Under the pieces are notes generated by a model. That model did no database searches. It was not told the origin of the DNA and worked only from the letters and a program-made list of their open reading frames with translations. DNA of 64,000 nucleotides from Diplolepis rosae (lineage: Eukaryota > Arthropoda > Insecta > Hymenoptera > Diplolepididae), in the NCBI GenBank assembly GCA_030998225.1, contig JAPYXD010000698.1, positions 8,287,001 to 8,351,000 on the forward strand. Direction: 5' to 3'. The translations under genes and the position numbers were made by a program. This document shows positions 25,939 through 37,819 of the stretch, in pieces (position 1 is the first letter of the stretch; the number at the start of each line of letters is the position of its first letter).

Positions 25939-27223
25939 TTCATTCCGCTTCGATCGAAGGCATTAATCCGAACGAAGTTATAAATCCAAATAAATCCAAG
26001 CTCAGATTACTCCAAACCGAATTTTCACTTAGAATCATTTCGACCTCGGATTCATTCAACCTTAAAACTGGGTCTGGGTCGATTCGAATTGATGCCTCGG
26101 ATTGAAGCGGAATGAATCGGATTGAGTCGAATTGATTAGTGACCGTTTTTCGTCGAACAATATACAATACGTTTTTCGGATTGCTTTGGAAATAAAAAAT
26201 CAATCCGGCTTAATCCGATTCATTTTGCTGCAATCCAAGGCATCAATCCCAATGAATCTGAAGTCAAAATGATTCAGATTGATATTTGGATTTGGATATA
26301 TTCAGTGTGAAAACTTGGTCCGGATTTATTCGGATTGATACCTCGGATCGAAACGGAATGAATCGGATTGAGTCGAATTGATTTTTGACAGTTTTTCATC
26401 GAACAAGATACACAATTTTTTTCGAATTGCTTTGGAAATAAAAAATCAATCCGACTTAATCCGATTCATTTCGCTACAATCCAAGGCATCAATCCGATTG
26501 AATCCAGACCAAGCTTTAAGCTCGAATAAATCCAAGTTCGGACCGATCTAAAAAACCGAATTTTCAATCCCAATGAATCTGAAGTCAAAATGTTTCGGAT
26601 TGATATTTCGATTTGGGTCAATCCGTGCTTGGATTCTTTCGGATTGATGCCTTCTGATTGGAGCGGAATGAATCAGATTAAGTCGGATTGATTTTTTACC
26701 GTTTTCCGTCGAACAAGATACAAATCTTTTTTCGCATGACTTTAGGAATAAAAAATCAATCCTACTTAAATCGATTCATTCCTCTTCAATCCAAGGCATC
26801 AATCCCAATCAATCCAGACCAAGTTTTCAAACCGAATATATCCAAGTACGGATTGATCCAAATCGAAATATCAATCCGAATCATTTTGACTTGAGATTTA
26901 TTGAGATTGAAAATTCGGTTTTTTAGATCAGTCCGAGCTTGGATTGATTCGAGCTTAAAACTTAGCCTAGATCCAATCGGAATGATGCCTTGGATTGCAG
27001 CGAAATTAAACTGTTTAATTCGGATTCATTTTTCATTTCCAAAGCAATCCGAAAAACGTATTGTATTATATATTGTTCAATATATTGTTCAACGATAAAC
27101 GGTCAAAAATAAATCCGGCTTAATCCGATTCATACCACTTCAACCGAAAGGCATCAATCCGAATGAATGATTTATTAAGTTGGTTTGATTTTTGATCGTT
27201 TCTCATCAAACAAAGTACAAAAC
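25939..27223. repeat. TCCGA-rich palindromic array 2
   Basis: About 1.28 kb of the same degenerate units as array 1, with words such as aatccgattcatt and gaatgaatcggattgagtcg. Repeated anchor strings are tttggaaataaaaaatcaat (near 26.18, 26.43 and 26.75 kb) and the gatatttcgatttgg type. Neither end shows the CCCTGGCG terminus. It is bracketed by 345-bp direct repeats. Confidence 0.75.
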
Positions 27224-27577
27224 GTCAAATTTAACGACACACAGTTTTTTCCAATTTCTCAGTTATAATCAAACACATAACTTATCTTCTAAATATTTTC
27301 TTTGACTTTATCCCAAAAGAAATTAGCAAGATCAAGCGAAAGACTCAAAATTTTGAATCGGCGTCTACAGACAAAGAACAGGTGCTATTTTAAAAGCAAA
27401 TTTTTTAAAATTTTTTTTTACAAATCCTATTGATCGAAAATGCTTTTTAAGTTGACTTCTCAAGTCATGAAATAATTTGCCTTTAAATTCTTACAATTAG
27501 TATCCAAGGTTGATTACGCCTCTTCAATTTTCGATTTTTTTGCCTACACTCGCAAACATTCATTTTTTTTGTAAGGA
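27224..27577. repeat. 345-bp direct repeat, proximal copy
   Basis: This copy overlaps the last five codons of the IR gene (27560-27577) and is its natural 3' flank. Comparison with 25591-25938 shows many substitutions and small indels, so the duplication is not recent. Confidence 0.7.
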
Positions 27578-29443
27578 AATTTGAAATTTTTTCTTAATAT
27601 AGGCTGAAAGTATTTCACATAAAAATCCAATAAATGAAGAAGAAAATCCAAAAGCAAATATGTAAAAAATCTCGGTTTTCAGTAAAGGAGAGAACGATTT
27701 TGCCGACTGGCAAGTGTCATCTTCATCAAATCGAGGTCTTAATTTTGTTAATGACTTTGTTTGCCATCTCTGGATAATACCAAAATTTAGTAATCTGTGA
27801 AGTAAAACATTGAACCTTCGTACATAAGGAGATGCAGATTCCATCAACATTCCAGTAAAACTTGATGCCAAGTGTTCATTTGTCATTTTGATATTAGATT
27901 GACCACAACTATCCATGTTTTCGTTCATCTTTAATTTTACAATATCATGTCTTGCCAGGCATACAATATTTTTCTCCTTCACCATACGATCTATACATTC
28001 TTCATACGTGATGTTAAGTTTAATTGAATTATTAATCCAATGACAAAAACTCCCATCACAATTGTTTTTCACGCGAGTAAAAATATTCAAATCTATTACG
28101 GGTTTTAGATTTAGTCGAGTAGCATCTTTAATAGAAAGAACATGAGTGCCAGCTCTTATTGGGACACCGATACTCGTGAAAGTTGTCTCAATAGAGGAAG
28201 AATACAAGAGACTAATTAATAACATGGAACAGAAAACGATCTTTTCAATTAGTTTCCTAGGCTCGCATGGAGATGCTTGACCAAAAACTATTTGTAAAAT
28301 ATACAGTAAATTCCAGTTACGTCTTTCGAACTGTAAAATATAAGACAAAACCCAAGGACACAAGAACAAGCTGATAATGATTATAACATTGACCAGTTTC
28401 CATTCAGTTGACATTACCACAGAATTGTTTTCGAAATTCGGTATTGCGATCGTAAGATAAAGAAATCGAGTACCATAACTTATTTCTATACCCTGGCGTT
28501 TTTTATAAGCTAATGGTATTCTTGCAGCTTGCACAATGACATAATTAATTTCATTGTTTATTAAACTGTGTATTAAACCAGTGGATTCATTTTTCTTCTC
28601 ATCATAAGTACCCCAAAAACTCACATTTGATGTTACCCATAATATCTTAAAATTCATTGCCTTTGACAAAGTGTGTGTTATCAAAACGTCAGGACCAGAT
28701 GCATTGATGACTTTCCCTGTAGGACTAAGTTCCATTAAAGTCGTCGGAGGCATGGAAAACAACCCAACCTTCATTTCATGCCCATGCAAGTTACTTGTCT
28801 TTTCAGGAAACCAACAAATGTCCTGCTTGAAGTTCTCTCTGGTGTAGATCTTAGAAAATGGATTATAACGATGTATAGTCACGATTTTCCTTTCAAAATT
28901 CAGAAATCGGTTTCTTGACTTTGGTTCTTCTTTTAGCAAATCTACGAGAGTGACATCTAAAAATTTCGCAAACCACATGTGTTGGAGTAAAGTTTCATAT
29001 TTGGAGTTTTCTTCTTCTTGGAGAATAACAAAGAGACATCTGGGCCTCATTCGAGATCCGGATATTCGTGATATGAAACTGATTGGATTCTGCAATCTTG
29101 AAAGATCCTGATTATCATCCGAGAAGTAAATTAAGACGAAAATAGTTGTGGAATATGGATCATAGAACAATGGATTCATGCGAAGATTTTCTGTTATTTT
29201 ATCTGTTGCCTTTTCAAAAGTAATTTTCGACGTTGGAACATTTTTGGAAAATTTTTGGAGAATGTTTTCAACTGCAAGAGAATTTCTTATTTCATTTGAA
29301 TCTAGAAGTAAAAGTACTTGATATGTCTCACTCTTCACGTAATTTAAGAAATGATCGAGCCATTTGTATTCTTTTGCACTGATCTTTGCTAAAATGACAA
29401 AAATCATTATAAATGAATATAAGCAAAATTTGTTAATTAACAT
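27560..29443 (-). CDS. Divergent ionotropic receptor (IR), chemosensory
   Basis: This gene would encode a ligand-gated cation channel subunit of the insect ionotropic receptor family, a variant ionotropic glutamate receptor in sensory-neuron membranes. The chosen start is the ATG at 29443: the frame is open further upstream but has no ATG there, and this ATG places a hydrophobic signal peptide first (residues 1-23, MLINKFCLYSFIMIFVILAK...). The protein is 627 residues, normal for the family. An extracellular N-terminal region (24-220) is followed by S1 from about 223 (KVGLFSMPP...), TM1 about 348-370, a pore segment about 377-397 (LYILQIVFGQASP), TM2 about 400-420, S2 about 421-580 with several cysteines, and TM3 about 590-618. 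It is uninterrupted by introns, as in many divergent IRs. The ligand is unknown. A decayed paralogue lies at 41.0-42.6 kb. Confidence 0.9.
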   Translation of the reverse strand: MLINKFCLYSFIMIFVILAKISAKEYKWLDHFLNYVKSETYQVLLLLDSNEIRNSLAVENILQKFSKNVPTSKITFEKATDKITENLRMNPLFYDPYSTTIFVLIYFSDDNQDLSRLQNPISFISRISGSRMRPRCLFVILQEEENSKYETLLQHMWFAKFLDVTLVDLLKEEPKSRNRFLNFERKIVTIHRYNPFSKIYTRENFKQDICWFPEKTSNLHGHEMKVGLFSMPPTTLMELSPTGKVINASGPDVLITHTLSKAMNFKILWVTSNVSFWGTYDEKKNESTGLIHSLINNEINYVIVQAARIPLAYKKRQGIEISYGTRFLYLTIAIPNFENNSVVMSTEWKLVNVIIIISLFLCPWVLSYILQFERRNWNLLYILQIVFGQASPCEPRKLIEKIVFCSMLLISLLYSSSIETTFTSIGVPIRAGTHVLSIKDATRLNLKPVIDLNIFTRVKNNCDGSFCHWINNSIKLNITYEECIDRMVKEKNIVCLARHDIVKLKMNENMDSCGQSNIKMTNEHLASSFTGMLMESASPYVRRFNVLLHRLLNFGIIQRWQTKSLTKLRPRFDEDDTCQSAKSFSPLLKTEIFYIFAFGFSSSFIGFLCEILSAYIKKKFQISLQKK

Positions 29444-29890
29444 AATGAATCCAGAGCTTTTTAGTTTTTCTGTCCTTGTATTTTCTGGATCTAAGCACTC
29501 GAACAAATTTAGAGGTACTGAATGCTAAACTTTTTGTTATTTTTATTACTGATTAGGTGGATGAAATTTTAAAAATTGTGCCTAATCGATTTGTTAATTC
29601 ACATTATGAATCCAGAGCTTTTTACTTTTTCTGTTCTTGTATTTTCTGGATCTAAACACTCGAACAAATTTATAGGTACTGAATGCTAAACATTTTGTTA
29701 TTTTTATTACTGATTAGATGAATGAAATTTTAAAAATTGTGCCAAATGGATTTGTTAATTAAAATAATGAAACTAGAAGTTTCTAGTTTTTTAGTTTTTA
29801 TGATCTGATATTTTCTAGATCTTAACACTTAGACAATTGCAGAAATACTGAATGCTAAATTTTTCATAAACTTTATTATTGTATGTATGC
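29429..29890. repeat. 161-bp tandem triplication over the IR 5' end
   Basis: The word tttgttaatt starts units at 29429, 29590 and 29751. Each continues with (t)aatgaa..cagagctttt, attttctggatct, and actgaatgctaaa. The first unit contains the IR start codon and signal-peptide start; the others lie upstream in the presumed promoter or 5' UTR. The third unit is more diverged. The pseudogene locus has only one such unit (42567-42720). In units 2 and 3 the start-codon position no longer reads ATG. Confidence 0.85.
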
Positions 29891-30634
29891 AACAAATATC
29901 AGAAATTTCTCATGTTAAATTGGTTTCATATGAAAGATGATAGATTAAATGACAATTTTCACATAACTGCAAGTATTTTTTAGTTGACATTGTTACTACA
30001 ACAGTATATATTTGATCAAACAATAATTTACTTAATACCTGCATAATTTTCTGTCAAAGCTTCGTGTTTTCTATTGAATATAAAAAGTCCTGAATTTTCT
30101 TAACATGCCGATGTGAAAGGACTTAGATAGTTTTGTATTCCAAACAGATAATCAGCAATGTAAAAATGCAGAACAATGATTACATGTTTGTCTTGTCTCT
30201 TTTTTTCAAGCGACCAAGTGAAAAGAAGGAAGATGTAGAAAAGCACGACGTGACATATTATTTATGCTTTTTGCGTACTTTCTAGTATCGCTTCTTCACA
30301 TCCCTAGGTCTGCAAACTTTCTCAATCTGTGTGAAATTATAAATCGACTCTTCTCTTGTGTACATATGCGACGTTCCACCAAATCATTTTATTTTACCTT
30401 CTTGGAAATTATTATTATTAGATTGTCACTCTTATAAATCTAATTAGAGTTCATTTCTCTTTCAGGTTTATTGGCATTTATCTTGCGGGAAGGTTTCATG
30501 TCAAGACGAAAGTGTCAAGATTTATTAATATTTTCAAAATCATTACTTTAATTCACGGAGGAAAAAGATTTGCTGCATTAACAAACGGATTTTTGACATA
30601 CGAGGTACACATTTTTTTGCTGTTTCAAGAATTG
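29891..30634. other. IR upstream region, no gene seen
   Basis: AT-rich with no coding frame of interest. The first part (to about 30.0 kb) resembles 42.72-42.80 kb upstream of the pseudogene, so it belongs to the duplicated locus. It may contain the IR promoter, but I cannot assign a box. Confidence 0.4.
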
Positions 30635-31096
30635 CACTGTAAAAAATTCTTCGGAAATTTTTCCGAAAATAGTCGGACAGCTTAAAATACAAATGGGTCG
30701 TAAATTTTTCCAAAGATATGGTTGGAAATATTTCTGACATAGAACTGGAAATAGTTCCTGCTGTTTTATCGGAGAAATATCCAGTTTATTAGGAAAAGTT
30801 AATATATTTCATAATTTAAGTGGAAAAAGATCCAAAAAAAGTGAACAAATTTCCGTTTTTGTGGAATAATTTCCGCTTTTAATGGGAGAAATTTCCTACA
30901 ACTTAGGAGATTTGTAAAATGTTCTCACGTTTTTGATATATTTCCTAATAATTCGGAAATAAGTCCGAAAATTCGGTCAATTATCCTCAAATCTATGAAA
31001 TATTTCCACTTTCTGTAGACAAATCTATGCTTCCTAAGGATTTAGGAAAAATTCCCTAATACATAGTTGGAAAATTTACCGATATTTTTTACACTG
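30635..31096. mobile_element. CACTGTAAAAAAT TIR element
   Basis: The left end CACTGTAAAAAATTCTTCGG and the right end read in reverse, CAGTGTAAAAAATATCGG, are inverted repeats. The 462-bp interior is full of ggaaatttttcc/tttccga words and is largely self-complementary. No coding capacity. Confidence 0.65.
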
Positions 31097-31100
31097 TGTG

Positions 31101-31818
31101 TTCCGCTCAAATTTAGGTTAAGAAATGCGATTTTTAAAGATTTGTGGAATGTTGTTCAATAATTAAGACTCAAATTTGCGCTCTGAAAAGCAAAATAGTG
31201 ATTAATACATTTTATTTTGGCAAGTGTTGCCATTTGCACTATTTACATTCAACTATTGAAAAATAAAACAAAATGTTAAATAGTACAACACAGAGAAGAA
31301 ATATTTGCTGTATTAGAAAACGGATTTTTGATATACTAGGCTAAAATTTTTTTTTGCTGTCCCAAAAACATTTTAGTTCTCCCAACAAAACTTTTTGTTG
31401 AACCAACCAAAAGTTTTTTTGGAAGGACTAAAATGTTGTTGAGACAGCAAAAAAAAATTTTTAGCTTTTATAAACTTTTGGTTGGGTCAACAAAAAGTTT
31501 TGTTGCGAGAACTAAAATGTTGTTGGGACAGCAAAAAATTTGTAGCTTGTTTTCAATAGTTGAATGGCAAATAGTGTAAATGGCAACACTTGCCAAAATA
31601 AAATGTATTATTCACTATTTTGCCTTTCAGAGCGCAAACTAGCCATTTGAAATGGCACTTTTAGATATTTCTGTTTCACATGCAAATGATTTTTCTCTTT
31701 GTGTCAGTTATGATTAGGATTTTCATCACCCAATGATAAGAAATTTGAGTCTTAATTATTGAACAACATTCCGCGAAACTTTAAAAATTTCATTTCTTAA
31801 CCTGGATTTAAGCGAAAT
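31101..31818. mobile_element. Fold-back element with a nested hairpin
   Basis: The arms are long: ccgctcaaatttaggttaag... at the left pairs with tcgcttaaatccaggttaag at the right end reversed. Matched internal blocks are ggaatgttgttcaataatta and aaaataaaatgtatta. The middle (about 31340-31545) carries a second AACAAAA/TTTTGTT-rich hairpin bounded by gctgtccc and gggacagc, like the element at 44577-44773. Confidence 0.75.
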
Positions 31819-32901
31819 ACAATTCTTAAAATGGTTTAGAAAAACTAAATTAAATGGATTGTTGATGCGTTTGACCTCTAGTGGCATTATGTGCTTGGAA
31901 AGTTAGACCTCAATCACGTTCGATGAAACAAGACATCCATACGGCCTAAAAATATAAAACACTTCCGGCCTGCATTACAAGAATTGCAATAAGGGAGCCA
32001 AGATTTGATAGTGAAAGTTTTTGAAGGCAAGCTTTTCTATCTCGAAAAGGAAATTCAAAAGTTTGCCTTTCTCGTCAACAAACTAGATTTTTATATAATT
32101 CCCATTAAATACTATTTTTCGAATTATTAAAAATAAATGATATACTTTCTTCCGGTAGAAGAAATTATAACATAAAAATGAACTTTCCATCACTTTTTGC
32201 CAAAACAATTCACGGATGAAAGTCTTTTCCTGATCTGACAAGGCGATAGACCAAATAATTGACAGATTGGAGAAAATTAATTGCTATCAATCAAAGACAT
32301 ATACCAGCACTTTCAATTTTACTCTGCACATATAATTTGCACATTGCAATACATAATTTTCCAAATTATTGAAAAATAATTGGATCTAATTGTAAGAAAT
32401 GTTGATTTATTCTGAAAGGTAAATTTTCTTCTTATTATAGAAAGTTGTCGAGTATACTTGATAATACGTTTTTTGAGTTTGTTTAATCTATAAAGGCCAG
32501 TGACCCAAAAATGTAACTTCATTCACACAATAATAATGAAAATACGCATATATTATCTGTAAAAATAAGAAGCTAATAAATCGTGGGTATATATCGGCTT
32601 AAATCTGACAGCATTTTAGCGAATGTTTTTTTGAAGGAACAAAAAGATTTATCGAGTTATGGTTGAAACACATCTCATCCATTAGTCAACCTACACCCGA
32701 ATGTGACTAAAATAATACGAGACGGTGTCTCAGACGCATGCTATCTGTTTTTCTCTGATAAACCGCACGCGTACACATTCAGGTTAAATATGACTCTTTC
32801 ACTTGCAACTCATTGGTTTCTTTTCACGTTTCCAATTATCGCCTAAGACTTTAAAGAATTTCAAAAATCTTTTCTGAATAAAAGGTGAGAATGTAACTTA
32901 A
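31819..32901. other. Intergenic, no gene seen
   Basis: AT-rich sequence with no supported coding region, recognisable repeat or RNA gene. Confidence 0.4.
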
Positions 32902-33628
32902 AGGGGTCCTCTACTCTCGAGGCCTGGAATTGAGCGGTTTTTTGGGGAATAAATGCGAAGGGTCTACTGAATAGATTTTGAACATTTTTTCTTTATTTCG
33001 AAGATACATGTTTTGACTTTTCAATTTTACTTTTGAAGACGAAAAAAATAACTCTCGTGACCTTGAAACGTCATTGATGATATTGATGTTAAAACTGCAT
33101 GGGTCCCGCTTAAGCAAAGTTGTGGCCAATTGGGTAATCTGTAATCAGAAAATTGATATTCTTTATAATCATAGTTACGTTGGCTATGTTTTCCCAAAAC
33201 AGATTTTTTTATTTTGCAATTTGTAAAAGTTATGCAACGATTTGTAAAAATGTCCAATTTTTACGTCATTTTTTGATCTATTAGAGGCTATAAAAATGGA
33301 ACAAAATATAATTTTTCAAAAACGTACTCGGGAAAACATAGCGGTATGTTTTCTGAATAATTGAAAAAAAAAATTATTGAAATCGTACCAATACTTTTAT
33401 GAGAAGTATTACTCGGCAGCTAAAAAAACACTACTTTCGGGAAAACGGGTTTAATGATAAATTACGGCGTATAACTTGATTGTAGTAACTTACGAGTTAA
33501 TCTGCTATACCGGGACCGTAGAGTTTTCCTTCCTCATCACGATGATGTTCTTGGTATTCTCAGATACACATAGATTGAAATTTAAAAAAAAAATCGATTT
33601 TTTGGAACCGCGAGAGTAGAGAACCCCC
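32902..33628. mobile_element. TTAA-flanked element with AGGGGTCCTCTACTC ends
   Basis: The left terminus AGGGGTCCTCTACTCTCG and the right terminus reversed, GGGGGTTCTCTACTCTCG, are flanked by TTAA (32898-32901 and 33629-33632). At 727 bp with no transposase it is non-autonomous. Two overlapping minus-strand open frames of 72 and 76 codons lie inside but show no family resemblance. Confidence 0.75.
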
Positions 33629-33648
33629 TTAAGGGGGACTTCCACCTT

Positions 33649-33868
33649 CTCTCTAAATTTGAATCAGTCAAAATCTACTGATTATCAGTGAAATTTGACT
33701 GATTCAAATAGCTAAAAATAGGTTACTGTAAATCAGTCAAATTTCACTGATTATTTTAGTAAAAATTGACTGATTTGACAGCGAGAAATATTTTTTCACT
33801 GACAAATCAGTGAAAAGACAAATCACTGGTTTAATCAGTGAAATTTTGACTGATTCAGATTTAGAGAG
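33649..33868. mobile_element. CTCTCTAAATC MITE, copy 2
   Basis: This 220-bp member has ends CTCTCTAAATTTGAATCAGT and, reversed, CTCTCTAAATCTGAATCAGT. It sits inside sequence that starts GGGGGACTTCCACC directly after the TTAA at 33629-33632, so a further TTAA element may begin there; I could not find its right end. Confidence 0.8.
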
Positions 33869-34224
33869 TTGTGACTCGATTTTCGGGCCAAAATTCAACA
33901 TTTTTTTCCACAGAATGGCATTAGATATCACAATGATATTTTTTTGAATGTTGTTCGTTTAGTCCTCAAGATGAAAAATATATTTACATGTAAAGTTCGA
34001 AAAAAAAATTTCGCGGTATAGTCGTCCTCGAACATGACCTTGTCGGAAAGTTGGAGCCAAAGTGTGACCATGATTTTAGCATCCCAGGTCGACTGAAACA
34101 AAAAAGCGCAATACAGTTTTAATCAGTAGCGTGTTGGCTTTCGTTCGGGATATACATTTTCCAACATTTTGAAATGAAGCAAAATGGCACCTATTTGTAA
34201 AAAAGAATGGATTTTTTGGCCTAT

Positions 34225-34530
34225 ATTCATTTAAAAGAGGAATGATTATTTTCCAAGAAAAAAAATTTAAAACACAGAAAAATAATTTTATTAGTGAATT
34301 TTATTTTTGTTCGAACTTTTTCTCTTATGCCTTCGAACCAAATTTTAAAAAATGATGCGATTCTAATAAATCACAGGCCGTTTTTTTAGGAAAAAGATTC
34401 TTTACAACTTGACCTTTTTCAATTTTTGAAAATGACCCAATTATTATCAAAATCAGCAATTTGTTTATGAAAATTTTGTTTTGAAAAATTGTTTTTTAAT
34501 GGTTTCAACCATTAAAGAATTTATGTTCAA
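34225..34530. mobile_element. Partial GGTAG-family fold-back
   Basis: It shares aaaaataattttatta, aaaaatgatgcgattctaat and taatggtttcaaccattaaa with the full copies at 13.7 and 47.3 kb, but both ends are missing. Confidence 0.65.
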
Positions 34531-35331
34531 AAATTACGTTTTCCGGAATATTCAGAAAAAAAAGTAGGAACTTTTTAAAGTTTCGGTAACTCAACATTTG
34601 TGACTGAATGGAGCGAACTCTTTATTTTTTGTTACAATCTGACAAATATTGAAAAATCGAGTGAATGTGGACAAAATATTAACACATTATCAATTTAAAA
34701 TATTCATAATGAAAGAAGAAGACAATCGACAAAACTCCTACATTCTTTTTTAATGGCCGTCATATAATATTTTTAATGTTCGCTACCGGTTATTAATGGT
34801 TGTCTTCGAAATTATTTTGTGAGAATTCTCCCAACAGTATTCAAAATTTTCATAATTAAACAGTTTTTACAAATAATTTTCAATTATTCAAATTAATTAT
34901 AAGTTACATATTTTCATTTAAATATATTATATTTATCATAATATATAAATATTAAATTATATATTACATTTATTATTCACAAACAATCATAATTTCTTTT
35001 GCTTCAATACAAATTTCAACATAATTCAAAATAGTAAAAGAAAACGAAAGAAAATGGAAGAAATTTTGAATATCACATTCAAATTAAGTCTATTTCTTAT
35101 TTAATTAGTGCATCAATCTATTTTTCTTTTTCCATAATATTAAACAAATAAATAAAAATGGATTAATCTTTTTTTCGTTTATTCTTCAACTCAGAATCTT
35201 TCTGATTCTGGAAATCGAAAAAAAATTAATCTGACAAAGAAATAATATTACATTTTTCCTCAAATCAATAAAAACTTTTTGGTTTCAATCCACTTTCGTT
35301 TCAAATAAAACTAAGACCTGACATTCGTTCA
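34531..35331. other. Intergenic, no gene seen
   Basis: Very AT-rich, with long A/T runs (for example 34.85-35.0 kb) and no coding signal. It ends where the GC-richer promoter-like island begins. Confidence 0.4.
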
Positions 35332-35957
35332 ATGTCCCCACAACATATTTCCTGGTATTTTAGAAATCACTTTCATAGGCCGCGATTTCCGGTGTTCGTT
35401 TTCCCTCCCGTTCAAAACTGGGAGTCGTGGTGGAAAAAAAGAAGAGGGAGGGGGGAAGATGATAAGGTGGTCCACGGTTTGATCGAGGATTGCACGCGTG
35501 AAATTGAAGGAAAATGCATAAATTCGCGATGCACGTGGGGTGATGTGAAGTCCCGATTGGCTAAGCAGGTCGGAAACCCGCCCGTCAGTCGCCGGCCGGC
35601 ACTCAGTTCAGTTCCCCACTGCGCTTTGAGCTAAACGCACATTTGCCAACGAACCATCGTCACCGATAAGTTCCTCTTTCTCATATATATAAGTTTTCCT
35701 CACCGATTCTTCACGTTTCCGAACCATCTTAACCGTTTTTCGGAAAAACAACGCGTTTAGAAAATTCTGTGCTTCACGTTTTATAGTTTTCATCAGTTAC
35801 TTCTGTTCACCAGGTAAAGCAGAGGATACGGTTTTGCATTTGTGTGAAAATGTCTGTGAAGGAAAAGTTATCGGAGGTTTAAGCCTTTTGTGATAAAGAC
35901 GGTTGTGTTTCATTTTCCGGAATTGATTCTCCATTGTAACTGAGCTGGAAAAAGACG
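35332..35957 (+). promoter_or_regulatory. Promoter-like GC island with non-coding first exon
   Basis: Base composition shifts sharply upward (ggccgcgatttccggtgttc, cgcccgtcagtcgccggccg). A TCAGTTCAG string near 35.605 kb fits an arthropod initiator. Downstream sequence looks like 5' UTR: a candidate donor cag|gtaaag at 35814 and a stronger one, gacg|gtaagt, at 35958. A 10-codon upstream frame (35850-35882, MSVKEKLSEV) with insect-like context AAAATG precedes the second donor. I infer the 5' end of a plus-strand gene whose coding exons lie beyond what I can recognise. The 100-codon frame over the island is probably incidental. Confidence 0.4.
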
Positions 35958-37819
35958 GTAAGTCGGTTGTTTGATTATTGAAGAAGGGATTTTTCTAAAT
36001 TTTTCTTGTGCTCTGACTTTTGGGGATAAAAAGATTTAGGTGAATTTTTAGTCTTCGGATATGTTTTTGGAAAATAGATTAAAAACGGTATTCAGAGTGA
36101 AGAAGGAATCTTTTGATTATTAGACATCATGGAAATTTAAGAAAATGTAATTGAAACATTTTCATTTATTTGTAAAAGTCTGTTTTATTTCCTGATTCAA
36201 TATTTTTAATAGTTGTTCATAGTTAATTGTTTTGAATATGGTTAATATTATTAAAAAACTATGTGTGAGTCACTTTCACAATTAAGTTGACTAATGATTA
36301 ATTGCTTTTTAAATAAAAACTGGAAGTAATTTAAGTTATTTATGTTATTTATTAATTTTAGTCATTGATAATGATATCCAGAATCATTATAGATTTATGT
36401 GATTATTGTTTCATTATCGATCATTAATATCAATATCTTTATACCACGCAAAATAAATCGATTTTTTGATTTCTTCCGTTTTTTCGTTTATAGAACAAGT
36501 AAATAAAGAAAAAAATCATTTTGAAACTCCATCATTAAGGTCTCAAGAGTTTAACGAGACAAATTAAAAGTCCCAAATTTCATTAGGAAACAGCAAAGTT
36601 ATTCATTATTATTGTTCAAAATTCTACTTCAGCGTTAATCTTTCTAATCTAGAATTTTTGTTACAAATAAAAATGAAATTTAATTTTCAATTGCAGAAGA
36701 AACATTGAAAATTCTTTCAAAATTAAGCAACTTTACTTTTTGTATTTGAAACTAATAAACAATATTCTAAATTAATATAATAATAAATAAATAATATGAA
36801 ATTTCTGTATTAAACTTCCATTAGATCTCATGGAAGCTTTTTCAGTAATGTACATTAAATTTAAAATACTTTCATCTTAAAAAATATAAACTTTTGTTTG
36901 AATTTTAATACACATGCGTATATATTTTAATGTTTCTTAATTTTAATATATTTTGATTGAAAAGTTGTTAAATAAATGTATATTAATTTTTCATGATATA
37001 CAAATATATTAATTTTAATTTACAACTTGTATATTAAAGTCTATTAAAAATTAATAAGATTTTTAACAGTGCAGCAAACTTAATAATTTATGGAATGAAA
37101 TTTCAAAAGATTTTCAGAAAACCGGATTGTATCACAAATTAAACAAGTCTCGATACACAAAAAAATTTACTTGATCTGAAAGGATAATTGGTCGGCTCTA
37201 TTAAATAGTTCAATCTATGAAAAATTTATAAATCTTGATTCAAAAATGTATCTATATATTGACTCCTGAAATTCTACTCGAATAATGATAAGATATTGGG
37301 AAAGAAAGAAAAAAGTTTCATTAATTGACTCTCTACTCTTTAAAGATTATTGGCTTATCCATATCAAGAGGAAAGTAATTGTTATTATAACGAATCCAAG
37401 TGATTGCAAACCGGTGCCTGTATGTGTACACGCATCGATCGAAACAAGATCTATCGTAGGATCGTCAATGTAACGGAGTTCAAAAAATGTCTCCATCGAT
37501 TCGTAAACTTAATTTATCTCGTCATTACAGAAGGAATACTTTGAGGTGGTCTCCAAGTCCCATACTTTTATTTTTTATTCTCATTCATACTCTGATATTT
37601 CGCTCACTCATCAAGCCTAAAATTGTATCAAGCCTTCGGTTCCATTGTTTTACTAACTGTGCCTTCAAATAATCGAGTAATCAATAAGATTGAGAGCAGT
37701 GTCAATAGAAACTACTATAATCAAATTTTGAATCTAGATTCTGAAGTGGACCAAAATTTATCGGTGCTTTAATACATATATATATATATATATATATTTA
37801 ACAATATTGATATATATTT
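35958..37819. other. Intron-like or intergenic AT-rich DNA
   Basis: If the island at 35.3-35.96 kb is a first exon, this would be the start of its intron. No coding exon is recognisable. About 36.79-36.87 kb is an inverted copy of 1353-1430. A (TA)n microsatellite occupies about 37773-37797. Confidence 0.35.
37773..37797. repeat. (TA)n microsatellite
   Basis: About 12 uninterrupted TA dinucleotides next to the left end of the TCCGA element. Confidence 0.9.

Noticed and set aside
21153..27223. Regular repeats considered as a CRISPR-like array
   Set aside because: Units of about 270 bp are degenerate, self-complementary and contain no unique spacers; the setting is eukaryotic.
29444..29506. 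Extending the ionotropic receptor upstream by 21 codons
   Set aside because: The extension starts with TTG, has no ATG and would bury the signal peptide.
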